Positions 53,811 to 63,598 of a DNA stretch of 64,000 nucleotides are shown here, in pieces. Position numbers and translations under genes: made by a program. The notes under the pieces are model-generated. The model did no database searches, was not told the origin of the DNA, and was given only the letters and a program-made list of their open reading frames with translations. The stretch comes from Weissella confusa (lineage in GTDB: Bacteria; Bacillota; Bacilli; Lactobacillales; Lactobacillaceae). How positions within the stretch are numbered: the stretch's first letter is position 1; every line of letters starts with the position of its first letter. The stretch is taken from contig JAAOED010000004.1 of the NCBI GenBank assembly GCA_016466735.1, forward strand, positions 1 through 64,000, read 5' to 3'.

Positions 53811-53969
53811 TTAAGCCCCCGTTTGTTCGTTTTGCGCTGGTTGTTGTGTCTTTATAGATTGAAGTTCTGCCTGCAAAGCACTAACTTGCGCCTTAAGCGA
53901 AGCAACTTCGATTGACTTGTTAGCGATTTCTACTCCTAAGTTTTGAATCACTTGTTGTGTTTGGTCCAT
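53811..53969 (-). CDS. 52-residue coiled-coil phage protein
   Basis: A short frame from ATG at 53969 to TAA at 53811 encodes 52 residues (MDQTQQVIQNLGVEIANKSI at the start) with a heptad pattern in IEVASLKAQVSALQAEL and a Gln-rich end. It has a GGAGG ribosome site and a TAATG overlap with the preceding gene, so it is almost certainly expressed. The coil suggests oligomerisation; XkdX-like small proteins occur at this place in other phages, but I cannot claim homology. Confidence 0.75.
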   Translation of the reverse strand: MDQTQQVIQNLGVEIANKSIEVASLKAQVSALQAELQSIKTQQPAQNEQTGA

Positions 53970-54256
53970 TATGCAATTCCTCCGTTTACATCATCTTGGT
54001 TATATCCGTTCATTTCGCTAAGCTTCTTATTCTTGGCAATTAGTTCCGCCATGAACGCTTGTTGAGCGTCTTGTACCGCTTGTTCGTCCGTATCTAGCAA
54101 GATAGCCGTACCATCGTCGTTATAACCAACCGGTGCACCAGTTCCAACGGTCATAATAACAGGCGTATCGCCTTGACCCTTGAATGTTCCGACCATGTTC
54201 GCGATAACAACGCCATTAGTGTTCTTGATTTCTCGTGTAATTGTGTATTCGTCCAT
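53969..54256 (-). CDS. Small phage protein, unknown
   Basis: The 95-residue protein begins DEYTITREIKNTNGVVIANMVGTFKG (beta-rich) and ends with a helix (EQAVQDAQQAFMAELIAKNKK). Its place directly after the large tail protein suggests a tail accessory or assembly role. The function is unknown. Confidence 0.75.
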   Translation of the reverse strand: MDEYTITREIKNTNGVVIANMVGTFKGQGDTPVIMTVGTGAPVGYNDDGTAILLDTDEQAVQDAQQAFMAELIAKNKKLSEMNGYNQDDVNGGIA

Positions 54257-54271
54257 TTTTTAATAACCTTT

Positions 54272-57200
54272 CTATACTTTCCAACCGCCCGTTGCGTCTG
54301 CTCGCTTACCGATACCAAACAACACGAGATTATCGCTGTTCATAGCGATACCAGCCTTTGCCGTTTCGTTTGTAAGCGCAATAAGATGGTAATTTCCCCA
54401 GTCAGACCAAGAAACCCACGTAAATTTCATTTTGTTAGCTGCACCATTCACCAAGATGCTGTTGCCTTGAAAGTTAATATCATCAAAGAAGTTGAACCCT
54501 TTGGAAATGCCTTCTTGACGTCCAGCCGCCAAAGCATTACTCCACTTCATCAAAGCACCGTATGTTGGGTTTCCGTTGCCGTCAACACCTGTTGAATGCA
54601 GCAGCCCAATCTCTGATCCACCAAAGAAATCAGGTCCACCATAATTCCAATACTTATCGCCGTTTTTAGTTGTTTGCCATTCATCTAGCGCTAGATATAC
54701 ACCGGCAGTGTGGTTGTTTTCTCCACCCGCGGAACTTTTAACTGCTCTCAATCCCCCAAGTCGGTAGTACCCACCGGCATTCTGCCACATGGTGATGGCT
54801 CCGTTTTCAATCTTAGTGCGTGAGTCTGGCGTAGTGAAGTCAATCGCGTTTGCGTCAATCTGCAAGTTTTGGTATGCGTTCGACCAGTAAGACTTAACGA
54901 AATTGGTGATGTTTCCACTCAACTTCGAGACATCAAGATACGAAATCTTAGCTGAGTTAATCGCGGCGTCAGCAATCTGTGCCGTTCCAATTGATGCGCT
55001 CTTGATAATTGCGCCGTCCATGAAGTTATTACCGATGAATGTTGTGTCGCCACTAACTGTAATTTTCTTTCCGACAATATTCAGTCCAGATGTATCGCCG
55101 TTAATACCACTTATAATGTTGCCAATATTATCAGTAAGTGAGAGCGCAAAGTTATCTGCAAACAACTGCAATGCCGTTTGTCCAGCAACATCCGGTGTGT
55201 ATGGCAATGCTTTTGCTCCCACATTGACCATTGGTAACGCGTAGTGAGTTGGCCCAGTTGCAATTCCGTTAAGAAGTGATACTTGCATGTAAGCAGCGTC
55301 GCTTGGGACTGTCATGTTCTCAATTTTAGCCATTGCCCAACCGCTAGCACTACCAATGCCCACACTACCGCCTTGCGACACTCTGTTGTCATCCTTGTCG
55401 ACAAACCAAATGTCCAATCTGCCAGCGTCATCATTTCGTCCGTTATTGTTGATCATCACGGATGCCGACAGAACCTGACCGGGCGATACCAGGATGTTGG
55501 AATGCCAGAACCCTTGCCACCCTGCCGTTGACGTCACTGAAATACCGTTATTACCCGAATCAAAATACCCAAACTTAGTAATGGTTCCGCTGGTTTGTCG
55601 AGCACCCGGCCACTTGTTATTGCCGCTGTCTTCGAATCCACTGAACGTGAATAAGTTGACCCCGCTCACTGACGCCATGATTGCATTAGAAGCTTGAGTA
55701 ATTGCAGTTTGATAACCTGTCGTTACAGACAGCACCTGCTGATTTACTAGATCCGTCAATTGCGTACGGACTGAAATATCGCCACTTGTTCTATTTGCAA
55801 CTTCATCAGTAATCTGGCCGGCTAACTGTGTGCGATAACTTTCGAGCAAATCATTATTACTATAATTACCTGGAACATAGTCGCCCAAGGTTTTTGTGAA
55901 CGACAGCATGGGTTGATTGAACGACACGTCACCGGCGTATTTCATGCCTAAAGCAATTTCGAGGTATTCTGTACCGGTAGGCGTAGCAAGTCCTTCGACC
56001 TTGAAATATTCAAATCCGTTCGTTGATTTGATGTTCGAAGGTTTATACAAATCAGAAATAATGCCATGTGAATCATCAAGTGCTCTGACGTGAATATACA
56101 GAATTCCGTTCGAACTAACCATCGAATTAACCTTCGCCCATACACCGAAGCTGAACGTGACCCCGCCAGACGCGGAAATGGTCTGGGTCTTGTACCTCCA
56201 ATTATTATCATCGTTAGACCTGTACAGGTTAATATTATTCGATCCATGTTGCAGCCACTTACGGTCAATAGTTGTCGTAAATCCATTTCCAAAATCAACC
56301 CAACTTTGTAGGTCAGGGTCAAACTCGGTATTCAGTAATCGATTAATTGCGCCTAATTTCGAAACTTTCGTCTGAATTGCATTTGCAGTCGTGATTGCTT
56401 GAGCAGCCGCATTACTTGCCTGAACGGCCAACGTTTGTCCGCTGTTAGCCAAGTTCCAGGTCGCGCTTAACCCCTTGCTAGGGTCATTAACAACTCCGGT
56501 AATACCGTCAACGGTAACTTCCAGTGATGATACTCGTGCGTTATTGTTGTAATTACCAGGAACATAATTTCCAGTTGACTTGCTATTGAACACCATCATG
56601 GGTCTTGATAGGCGTGCAGTACCTGTCGTTCCAGAATAGGCTAATTTAATCGCCACATACGCCGTTGTAGGGGGTGGTGTCATATAATCAGATACTGCTG
56701 TCATTGTAGTGTTCGTTGTAGCCGTTGCTCCTGTGCTTGTAGCAATCATCTTTTTATTGGAATCATAAAATACAATTCGCAACGCGACAGCGCTGTCATT
56801 TCCACCGCCAGCACCAACGTAGCCTGAAATTGATACCGTTCCACCACTCGCACTATACGGCATGGGTTCACTTATAATCGTCGCATCGTTACCAAGAATA
56901 TAGTCCATGATATTTGATGACTGTAGTCGCCAAATTTCTTTTGCGAAGAACGAATAGTCAGACGAAATAATGCCGTTTTGCCAACGATATTCAGTTGTCC
57001 AGCCAAGAAAGTCGGGACTGAATTCAGTATTTGTTAGTTGATTGACCTGCCCCATTGCATTAACTTGTGTCTGCAATTGCGTAGCTGCCAGTTGAATGCC
57101 ACTCACCGTCTGATTGAACGTCGTGTTCGTCACGTACGCGGATGCAACCTGGGAACCAAAGTTTGAAATTGCGGCGCTTGTAATGGTCGCCGTATTCTGC

Positions 57201-58903
57201 GAAGCCGTAGCAATCGCTTCATTGCGGGCTACCGTCGCATAACTACTTGCAGTCACGTTAGCTGATGTAATTGCAGTAGCAAGCTTACCGTTCAACGAGT
57301 CAGCAGTTGACGTAATCTTGACGCCAACATCCGAGCTCAATGCGTCCACTGCAGCAGCGGCACCGGACATAGCGGCTGTGTACGCACTATTAGCCGCAGA
57401 TGAACCCTTAGACGCTGCACTGTTCGCCATGCTTGACGCGTTAGACGCCAAGATTGAACGCGCAGTTGAAGCACTAGCCAATGCGGACGCAGTGCTTGCA
57501 GATATTGAATTAGCAATTGAAGCTTGCGTCGAATTCAATGAGTCTGCATATGATGTTGCTTCGCTTACGGCGCTATCGACAGCATTGCCAATTCTCTCGT
57601 TGGTTTGTGTGTCTACTAGGTCAATCCACTCACCATTCACGAATTGCTTAATACCAGAATTTTCACCGTCATCCCAATACCACAAGTCGCCTTCTTGGGG
57701 GTGTGTTGGTTCATTGCGCCCGTAATAATTTGAATTCTTTCCGTTAGCGCTTGTAACGGCTTGTGTTGCCTGTTCTTGCACTTGCGTAACTTTGTTTTCG
57801 AGGTCTGATAATGCACTCTTGTTAGCATCTGCAAAACTCACCTTAGCGGTACCGACAACCAAACTAGTTACACGCTCACCAATTGGATCATAGTGCAACT
57901 CATTAACAATCGCTGTCACATTCACACCGTATTCAGGCACATAAACCGTGACAGTATCAGTAAGGCCAATCGTTTCCAGCTTGGCAAACTTATCAGAATA
58001 ATCAGCGCTGTCTTGCAAACTTAACACGTCAACTTCGACCGTCACTTGTGGCAAGTCCTTGCCGGTGTTTTCTGATTGTGTGAACCAACCGGCTGCGACT
58101 GAATTGATATTCTTGCGAATTGTATCGTCGCTGTCACCGTCATTCACTTTGACCGCATCAGACAAATCCACCTGTTGCATGTACTTCACAGGATAGTTGC
58201 CAATACGCTTCGACGACACTGGTGTTCCTTCGATATAACGACTAGCATCACCTTTCGTAATCGTTACAGTTGGGATAATTTGCGTAACTAAGTTAGCTGT
58301 ATCGACTGTATATTTCAGACCACTAATGTTTTTGCCAAGTCGGAATGTTGCAACATTATCACGTCCACGACGGTTAAACATTGCAACACGACGGTTCTCA
58401 CGCTTTAGTTCACCACCCCACTTTTGCAAGAATGAACCCTCAATACCAGCGATTGCTTCCATTGGATTAACGAAGTTCAATTCAGAAAAACCGGTTGCCG
58501 TGATGTCAGAGTAGAACGTGAAGATACTTGGGTTTAGGACAGCATTTTGAAGTGTTTTCATAGCATTTTGACCGTCACCCTGCATGACAACCGACTTAAC
58601 AATGTTATGTGTCAGGTCATAGGTGATTGAATCTGCTTCGATTTGTACTGCATAACCAGAAATATCAAGTTGGGTGTTAACGATACGAAATGCGTGATTA
58701 TCATCAAGTGGTGACGGCTTAGCAAGGATAATATTACCTTCACTGATATCCGCGTAATGTTGCCCGTTCACCGGATAATATGCCGTTAAGTTAAGCAATC
58801 CATTTCGTTGTTCCTGAATATCGACGTCGTACAAGTCCACCAGTTGACCCAAGCCGTTATTCAAAAGATCAATTTCATCACTTGAATATAGAATCGGTGT
58901 CAT
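54272..58903 (-). CDS. Phage tail-associated protein / receptor-binding tail protein
   Basis: The 1543-residue protein starts with a domain like the prophage endopeptidase tail (Tal) family (about 1-370, with YSSDEIDLLNNG), followed by an Ala/Ser-rich coiled region (about 375-580), three repeated modules of binding type marked by NQLTNTEFSPDF, NRLLNTEFDPDL and LFTFSGFED (about 625, 855 and 1095), and a C-terminal beta-rich end. The modules probably bind cell-surface glycans. Its start overlaps the stop of the distal tail gene (ATGA) with GGAGG five bases upstream. It is probably the baseplate hub and host-range determinant. Confidence 0.85.
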   Translation of the reverse strand: MTPILYSSDEIDLLNNGLGQLVDLYDVDIQEQRNGLLNLTAYYPVNGQHYADISEGNIILAKPSPLDDNHAFRIVNTQLDISGYAVQIEADSITYDLTHNIVKSVVMQGDGQNAMKTLQNAVLNPSIFTFYSDITATGFSELNFVNPMEAIAGIEGSFLQKWGGELKRENRRVAMFNRRGRDNVATFRLGKNISGLKYTVDTANLVTQIIPTVTITKGDASRYIEGTPVSSKRIGNYPVKYMQQVDLSDAVKVNDGDSDDTIRKNINSVAAGWFTQSENTGKDLPQVTVEVDVLSLQDSADYSDKFAKLETIGLTDTVTVYVPEYGVNVTAIVNELHYDPIGERVTSLVVGTAKVSFADANKSALSDLENKVTQVQEQATQAVTSANGKNSNYYGRNEPTHPQEGDLWYWDDGENSGIKQFVNGEWIDLVDTQTNERIGNAVDSAVSEATSYADSLNSTQASIANSISASTASALASASTARSILASNASSMANSAASKGSSAANSAYTAAMSGAAAAVDALSSDVGVKITSTADSLNGKLATAITSANVTASSYATVARNEAIATASQNTATITSAAISNFGSQVASAYVTNTTFNQTVSGIQLAATQLQTQVNAMGQVNQLTNTEFSPDFLGWTTEYRWQNGIISSDYSFFAKEIWRLQSSNIMDYILGNDATIISEPMPYSASGGTVSISGYVGAGGGNDSAVALRIVFYDSNKKMIATSTGATATTNTTMTAVSDYMTPPPTTAYVAIKLAYSGTTGTARLSRPMMVFNSKSTGNYVPGNYNNNARVSSLEVTVDGITGVVNDPSKGLSATWNLANSGQTLAVQASNAAAQAITTANAIQTKVSKLGAINRLLNTEFDPDLQSWVDFGNGFTTTIDRKWLQHGSNNINLYRSNDDNNWRYKTQTISASGGVTFSFGVWAKVNSMVSSNGILYIHVRALDDSHGIISDLYKPSNIKSTNGFEYFKVEGLATPTGTEYLEIALGMKYAGDVSFNQPMLSFTKTLGDYVPGNYSNNDLLESYRTQLAGQITDEVANRTSGDISVRTQLTDLVNQQVLSVTTGYQTAITQASNAIMASVSGVNLFTFSGFEDSGNNKWPGARQTSGTITKFGYFDSGNNGISVTSTAGWQGFWHSNILVSPGQVLSASVMINNNGRNDDAGRLDIWFVDKDDNRVSQGGSVGIGSASGWAMAKIENMTVPSDAAYMQVSLLNGIATGPTHYALPMVNVGAKALPYTPDVAGQTALQLFADNFALSLTDNIGNIISGINGDTSGLNIVGKKITVSGDTTFIGNNFMDGAIIKSASIGTAQIADAAINSAKISYLDVSKLSGNITNFVKSYWSNAYQNLQIDANAIDFTTPDSRTKIENGAITMWQNAGGYYRLGGLRAVKSSAGGENNHTAGVYLALDEWQTTKNGDKYWNYGGPDFFGGSEIGLLHSTGVDGNGNPTYGALMKWSNALAAGRQEGISKGFNFFDDINFQGNSILVNGAANKMKFTWVSWSDWGNYHLIALTNETAKAGIAMNSDNLVLFGIGKRADATGGWKV

Positions 58904-59625
58904 AGTGTCCTCCATCTCATCTCAATTGTTGCGGTGCCTGCGCTCAATTTCACAGTATTAGCCCCCGGTTTCAACACAGGGAACGGCCCAATTGCCATTT
59001 TCGCGTTTTCGTTGACCATTACACCGCTGTCTACACGCCACACGTTCTGCATAGCGCTGTCTAGCTCGATTGACCCCTTAACATCAGAAAACTTGTAAGC
59101 CGTACCGTTGACCGTCAGCGTGATAGCACCGTCACCGACAATCTTGATGTATGGCTTAGCAACGTAGTTCGTCGGATTAACCAATGTTGATTGCGTTGTG
59201 GTGACAGTTGAAGTCTTAGCAGGCGTCACATACTTATAAGGTGCTGCACTTAGCGTGATTGTTAACTCTCTATAACTGTCTGAATAGGTAGGTCGTGCGA
59301 TTGTACCAGTTGATTGTCTAACCACTTGGTACGTGTAATTTGCGTCTGAATACATTTGAAAGTCAACATACTTGCCAGTATCTAATGCACTCAAAAACTT
59401 TTGAATGTTGGCATCAGCATTTTTGCCTTCAAAACCAATCACGACCGAAATTTCACGATTGTTATAGGCTTTATCGTCAAATAAAATAGCCCGATCAATA
59501 CCGACCGGACTAGTGTTCAATGTATTTTTCCGTTCAGGCACAGTAGCAATAGGGTAATTCATGATACGTGCACTTAATTGTTGAGAGGTCAATTGGTGAC
59601 CTAATACGAAACTTCCTCTTTCCAA
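58900..59625 (-). CDS. Distal tail protein (Dit)
   Basis: The 241-residue protein matches the siphovirus distal tail family: GHQLTSQQLSARI, IDRAILFDDKAYNNREISVVIGFEG and a C-terminal galectin-like domain ending in WRTL. It forms the hexameric hub between the tail tube and the tail-associated protein. Translation probably starts at a TTG (59625), since GGAGG lies nine bases upstream and no ATG fits better. Confidence 0.87.
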   Translation of the reverse strand: MERGSFVLGHQLTSQQLSARIMNYPIATVPERKNTLNTSPVGIDRAILFDDKAYNNREISVVIGFEGKNADANIQKFLSALDTGKYVDFQMYSDANYTYQVVRQSTGTIARPTYSDSYRELTITLSAAPYKYVTPAKTSTVTTTQSTLVNPTNYVAKPYIKIVGDGAITLTVNGTAYKFSDVKGSIELDSAMQNVWRVDSGVMVNENAKMAIGPFPVLKPGANTVKLSAGTATIEMRWRTL

Positions 59626-59642
59626 TCTTTCTGTCCTCCATT

Positions 59643-62600
59643 CTATCCAAACGCTCGTGATTTAGCATTTTGTTTGCGTGTTATTGCATCTTCAACTGCT
59701 TGTTGCAATTTCTTCAACGTACCAGGCGTAACATCAGCATTCACATTGATTTCAATCTGATACGTGTCACCTTCCTGAACGATTTGTGCTTGGCTAGCAT
59801 TGCGGTTGCCGTTGATACGTGCGTTAGCTTGTTCTAGCAAGTCATTTGCTCGCATTTTCTTCGCTGGGTCTAGTGGAATGATGATTTCCGGCATGTTTCG
59901 CTCTGCTACTTCGTAAAGTCCATGAGTTGAAACAATACCACCGTTCTCATATCCGTGGCCTTGACCGAGGAATGACAAATCAGAACCATAACGGTGCTTA
60001 GCGTAGTTTAAAGCAGCCAACAGATTGTCGTAACCATTGAAGATATTGCCATGACCAGGGAACTTGTACGCATTGAACGTTGCAGAGATTGTCTGCATAA
60101 GACCCTTAGCCAAATCACCCGTAATGGTGTTGATGTCAGTGTAACCCCCTTGCACCGCTTTTTCATTACCGCCTGATTCAGTAGCGATTTGACGCAAAAC
60201 TTTGTTAACCATGCCATCAGAAGTTGAAAGACCATTCGCCTTCAATGCTGAAACTACTTGGTCTTTCCAACGCTGAACGCCAGACCCCGCTGGAGCCTGC
60301 TGTCCTTCGTCGTCGTGCTTCTTTTTGAGCGACTTGAACAAGTTTACGATTGGTTGCGAAATACCTTGCACAAAGCCGTTCCCCATTGCTGGTGCGACGT
60401 TAGTTACAAGCGCTGAACCTGAAATGTTTTCAACTGCTTTGTTCATGATATTACCCAACGACTTAATCGGGTGTGAGATGAACTCTGTTAACTTGTCCCA
60501 CTTGTCCTTGATCCAACCAACTGCTGTGTCTAGCCAACCGTCAGTCCCGTCAGCAAAGTGTGGCAAAGCATGTGCAGGGATAACAGTCTCACCACCACTG
60601 AAGTTAACCAGTCGATTACGTCCTTCAAGCACTGTGGCTTTACCAGAGTTATCAATGATTGCTTCCTTATAGTGTTCGCCTGGTGCGTCATTAACGATTG
60701 CAAGCCCCTTTGGTGCCCCCTTAGTACCATTTGCAAACTTAGGTATCTTAGAAATAGCGTTAGCCTTTCCACCAAAAGTGTGAATAACGCTGTTAATGCC
60801 ACCAATACCGCCGTTGATGATACCGATTACACCGTTAATTCCATCACGTGCGAAGTTCTTCAAGCCGTCCCACATGTTTGACCAGAAGTTGGAAACGTTG
60901 TTCTTAATTCGTCCGAACAAGTTCCAAATTGAACTACCAAAATTCTCAACTCCACGCTTAATTGAATTAACCTTGTTGCCAAATATTGACTCCAGATAGC
61001 CCCAAAGTGCGTTCCAAACGTTACGCAAATCTTTGGCAAGATTACCCCAGTTACCAGTGAAGAAGTCGGTAAACAGCTTCAATGTTTTCTTGAAAATGTT
61101 GATGTATTTATCGAATACGTTCCCAACATACTTCCAACCATTGTTCCATGTCTTGCCAATCCAATCAGTGAACGAGTCCCAACCTTTGCTGAAAGACTTG
61201 TTGAAAGAATTGAACCCCTTTGTCACTGACTTCCATGCATTGGTGAAAAACTTAACCACTCCGTTAAAAAACTTCTTAGCTGATGCAACTAAGTCATTAA
61301 CGAACTTTCGGAACTTCTTATTGTGCTTGTACAGTTCAACCAAAGCCACCACAACGGCCGTGATTGCTGTTATCAACAAGATAAGTGGATTAGCCTTCAG
61401 GAAGTTAAATGCCAACTTAAGTCCTTGGCCAGTAGCCTTAGCTGTCTTCACAAGCCCAGCCATAGCCAAGTTAGCCCCTTTGGTAGCAATTGAGGCTGTA
61501 AACTTCAATGATTTACCAATCAACTTGCCAGTTACAATTGAGGCCGTCTTAATAGCACCAATACTCTTTGTAAAAGCAGTACGTCCAAGTGAGGCAGTCC
61601 ATTTAAAAGCGTCCTTACCTTTCTTGGCTGCATTAGTGACCGTTGGCATCAAGTCCTTAATCGAACCATGCAGATTACTTATCCCATTTATGGCTTTACC
61701 CGTAAAGTTCAAAGCCAACATGGTGGTTAGCACGCCCAAGATCAACTTACCGTGGTCTGCAACAAAGTTAACCACTGGCGTGATTGCCTTAACGATTGCT
61801 GGCATGTTCTTAACCATCGTGTCGATAAAGTTATTCACTGCCTTCTGAAGTGGCTCTAGTGCCTTTTTGAAATTCTTGGTCTCAGTGGCTGACATTGTTA
61901 CTGAACTAACTGACGCTTCTGCTGAGCGCTTCATCAACTCAAACGGGTTAGACTCCTTAAGCTGGTCAGATGCCTTCTTAGCAGTACCTGAAACATCGGA
62001 GAATGCCTTATTTTGCTTACCAAGTGATCCAAGTACCTTCAATGAATTGTCTTCACCCAAAGCACTCCACAGGTTAGAAGCAAGTGTTGCTTCCTTCTGC
62101 TTATCGGTCATCTTGCCCATCTCACCAGTGATTTGCTTGAACATATCACCAGCTGTGACCTTACCGTCCTTATAGCCTTGGAACATGTCCTGTGACTTCT
62201 TAGAGAACTCACTGATTGACTTGTCCATACGACCATCATTCAAGCTGATACTGAACTCCTTGGTGAAGTCCAGCAACTTGTCACCGTTGTAAGCTCCAGT
62301 CTTGATACCATTGGCAATCATGCTGAATGAATCTTTGGCGGATAGTCCCATTTGACCAAGTACCTGTGAATACTCGGCCATGTTGTCGGAAATCTCACCG
62401 CCAACGTCACCACCTTGCTTCTGCAAAGTGAATAGATTGTCGAAGTAGTCTTGGTAGCTCATGTTCCAAGCCTTCGTAGCGTTTTGAGCACCCTTTAATA
62501 CTTCTTCAGTATCAGCACCAGAAGCCTTAGAATATTGGGTTACCAGCTTCGTTTGCTCTGCCAGTTCACCAACCTCAGCCTTTGGGTTCATTTGCTTCAA

Positions 62601-63584
62601 CTTGGTGTAAGTTTCAGTCAAATCTTCAACTGATTCACCATAGCCTTGGGCATACAGCTTGTTGATAGCTGAGATAGCTTCCTTGGATTCCTTGTAAGAA
62701 CCTGTGGTCTTAGCTTGCAGGGCGTTAACTTGACCCTGTTGGTCATAGATGGCCCCAACTAACTTAGATACGCCGGCTAAGGCGGTTCCTGCAACTGCTA
62801 CGGTGGCCGTTAGGCCTGCTGTGGTCTTACCAACCGCTCCAGTTAGCTTTGAGAACTTCCCTGAAGCCTCCTCAGCACCGTTGTTCTTACCTACCTTAGA
62901 TTGACCCAAGTCCAACTCTTCAAGGCTTTGCTTACCCTTAGCAATTGACGTGGCTGTCTTATCCAAGGCAATCTTTTGTTTGCTGATTGATTCACTCGAT
63001 GCGTCACCGGACTTGGTCATCTTCTCAAGTTGTCGTGACTGGGCTTCATACAGTTGAGATTGCTTATCAAGGGTACGTGATAGGCCTTCCTTTTGAGCTT
63101 TAAGGGCTTCTTCTTCCTTACCTTCGGCCTTCAATCGTTCAACATAAGCGTCCGTCTCCTTGATGGACTGTTGGATTTCCTTGTTAAGACCAGCAATTCC
63201 AGACTCTTGGAGTTCGTAAGCTTGTTTTGCCTTGGCTTGCTGCGCAATCATAGAGTTCAATTGACGCTCTGCCGTGGTTATTTGACTAGCGTACTTCTGA
63301 TAAGTAGCTTCACCGGCTTCAGTTGAACGGTTAACTTCAGCTTGCTCTTGTCGCAACTTTTGCAGCACGTCTTGTTGCTTTTCAACTGACTGGGATAGCC
63401 CTTTGTACTTAGCTTCAGATGCCCCAATTTCATCACCAGAAGCCTTCATCTGGGATTCCATTTGCTTCCACTCGTTTGTTGAGTCTTTAACAGCTGATTT
63501 AAGCTCATTCAGGGACTTTGTGGCTGACGTAGTATTCAGTCCCACTTCGGTAGCAAGTAGGCCCGCAACTTTCTCTTTTGCCAT
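59643..63584 (-). CDS. Tail tape measure protein with transglycosylase domain
   Basis: The 1313-residue protein has a long coiled coil (about 1-230), hydrophobic segments around 255-280 and 590-720 that would insert in the membrane, and a lytic-transglycosylase-like domain near the C terminus (about 1140-1230) with the catalytic IATESGGNEKAV and KGLMQTISATF. It sets tail length and helps DNA cross the wall. AAGGAGG lies seven bases before the start. It is the longest gene seen after the large tail protein. Confidence 0.92.
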   Translation of the reverse strand: MAKEKVAGLLATEVGLNTTSATKSLNELKSAVKDSTNEWKQMESQMKASGDEIGASEAKYKGLSQSVEKQQDVLQKLRQEQAEVNRSTEAGEATYQKYASQITTAERQLNSMIAQQAKAKQAYELQESGIAGLNKEIQQSIKETDAYVERLKAEGKEEEALKAQKEGLSRTLDKQSQLYEAQSRQLEKMTKSGDASSESISKQKIALDKTATSIAKGKQSLEELDLGQSKVGKNNGAEEASGKFSKLTGAVGKTTAGLTATVAVAGTALAGVSKLVGAIYDQQGQVNALQAKTTGSYKESKEAISAINKLYAQGYGESVEDLTETYTKLKQMNPKAEVGELAEQTKLVTQYSKASGADTEEVLKGAQNATKAWNMSYQDYFDNLFTLQKQGGDVGGEISDNMAEYSQVLGQMGLSAKDSFSMIANGIKTGAYNGDKLLDFTKEFSISLNDGRMDKSISEFSKKSQDMFQGYKDGKVTAGDMFKQITGEMGKMTDKQKEATLASNLWSALGEDNSLKVLGSLGKQNKAFSDVSGTAKKASDQLKESNPFELMKRSAEASVSSVTMSATETKNFKKALEPLQKAVNNFIDTMVKNMPAIVKAITPVVNFVADHGKLILGVLTTMLALNFTGKAINGISNLHGSIKDLMPTVTNAAKKGKDAFKWTASLGRTAFTKSIGAIKTASIVTGKLIGKSLKFTASIATKGANLAMAGLVKTAKATGQGLKLAFNFLKANPLILLITAITAVVVALVELYKHNKKFRKFVNDLVASAKKFFNGVVKFFTNAWKSVTKGFNSFNKSFSKGWDSFTDWIGKTWNNGWKYVGNVFDKYINIFKKTLKLFTDFFTGNWGNLAKDLRNVWNALWGYLESIFGNKVNSIKRGVENFGSSIWNLFGRIKNNVSNFWSNMWDGLKNFARDGINGVIGIINGGIGGINSVIHTFGGKANAISKIPKFANGTKGAPKGLAIVNDAPGEHYKEAIIDNSGKATVLEGRNRLVNFSGGETVIPAHALPHFADGTDGWLDTAVGWIKDKWDKLTEFISHPIKSLGNIMNKAVENISGSALVTNVAPAMGNGFVQGISQPIVNLFKSLKKKHDDEGQQAPAGSGVQRWKDQVVSALKANGLSTSDGMVNKVLRQIATESGGNEKAVQGGYTDINTITGDLAKGLMQTISATFNAYKFPGHGNIFNGYDNLLAALNYAKHRYGSDLSFLGQGHGYENGGIVSTHGLYEVAERNMPEIIIPLDPAKKMRANDLLEQANARINGNRNASQAQIVQEGDTYQIEINVNADVTPGTLKKLQQAVEDAITRKQNAKSRAFG

Positions 63585-63598
63585 GTTTTACCTCCTTT

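Noticed and set aside
61033..61848. 271-codon plus-strand frame opposite the tape measure gene
   Set aside because: Shadow of the coiled coil and hydrophobic repeats of the tape measure protein; no promoter or ribosome site.
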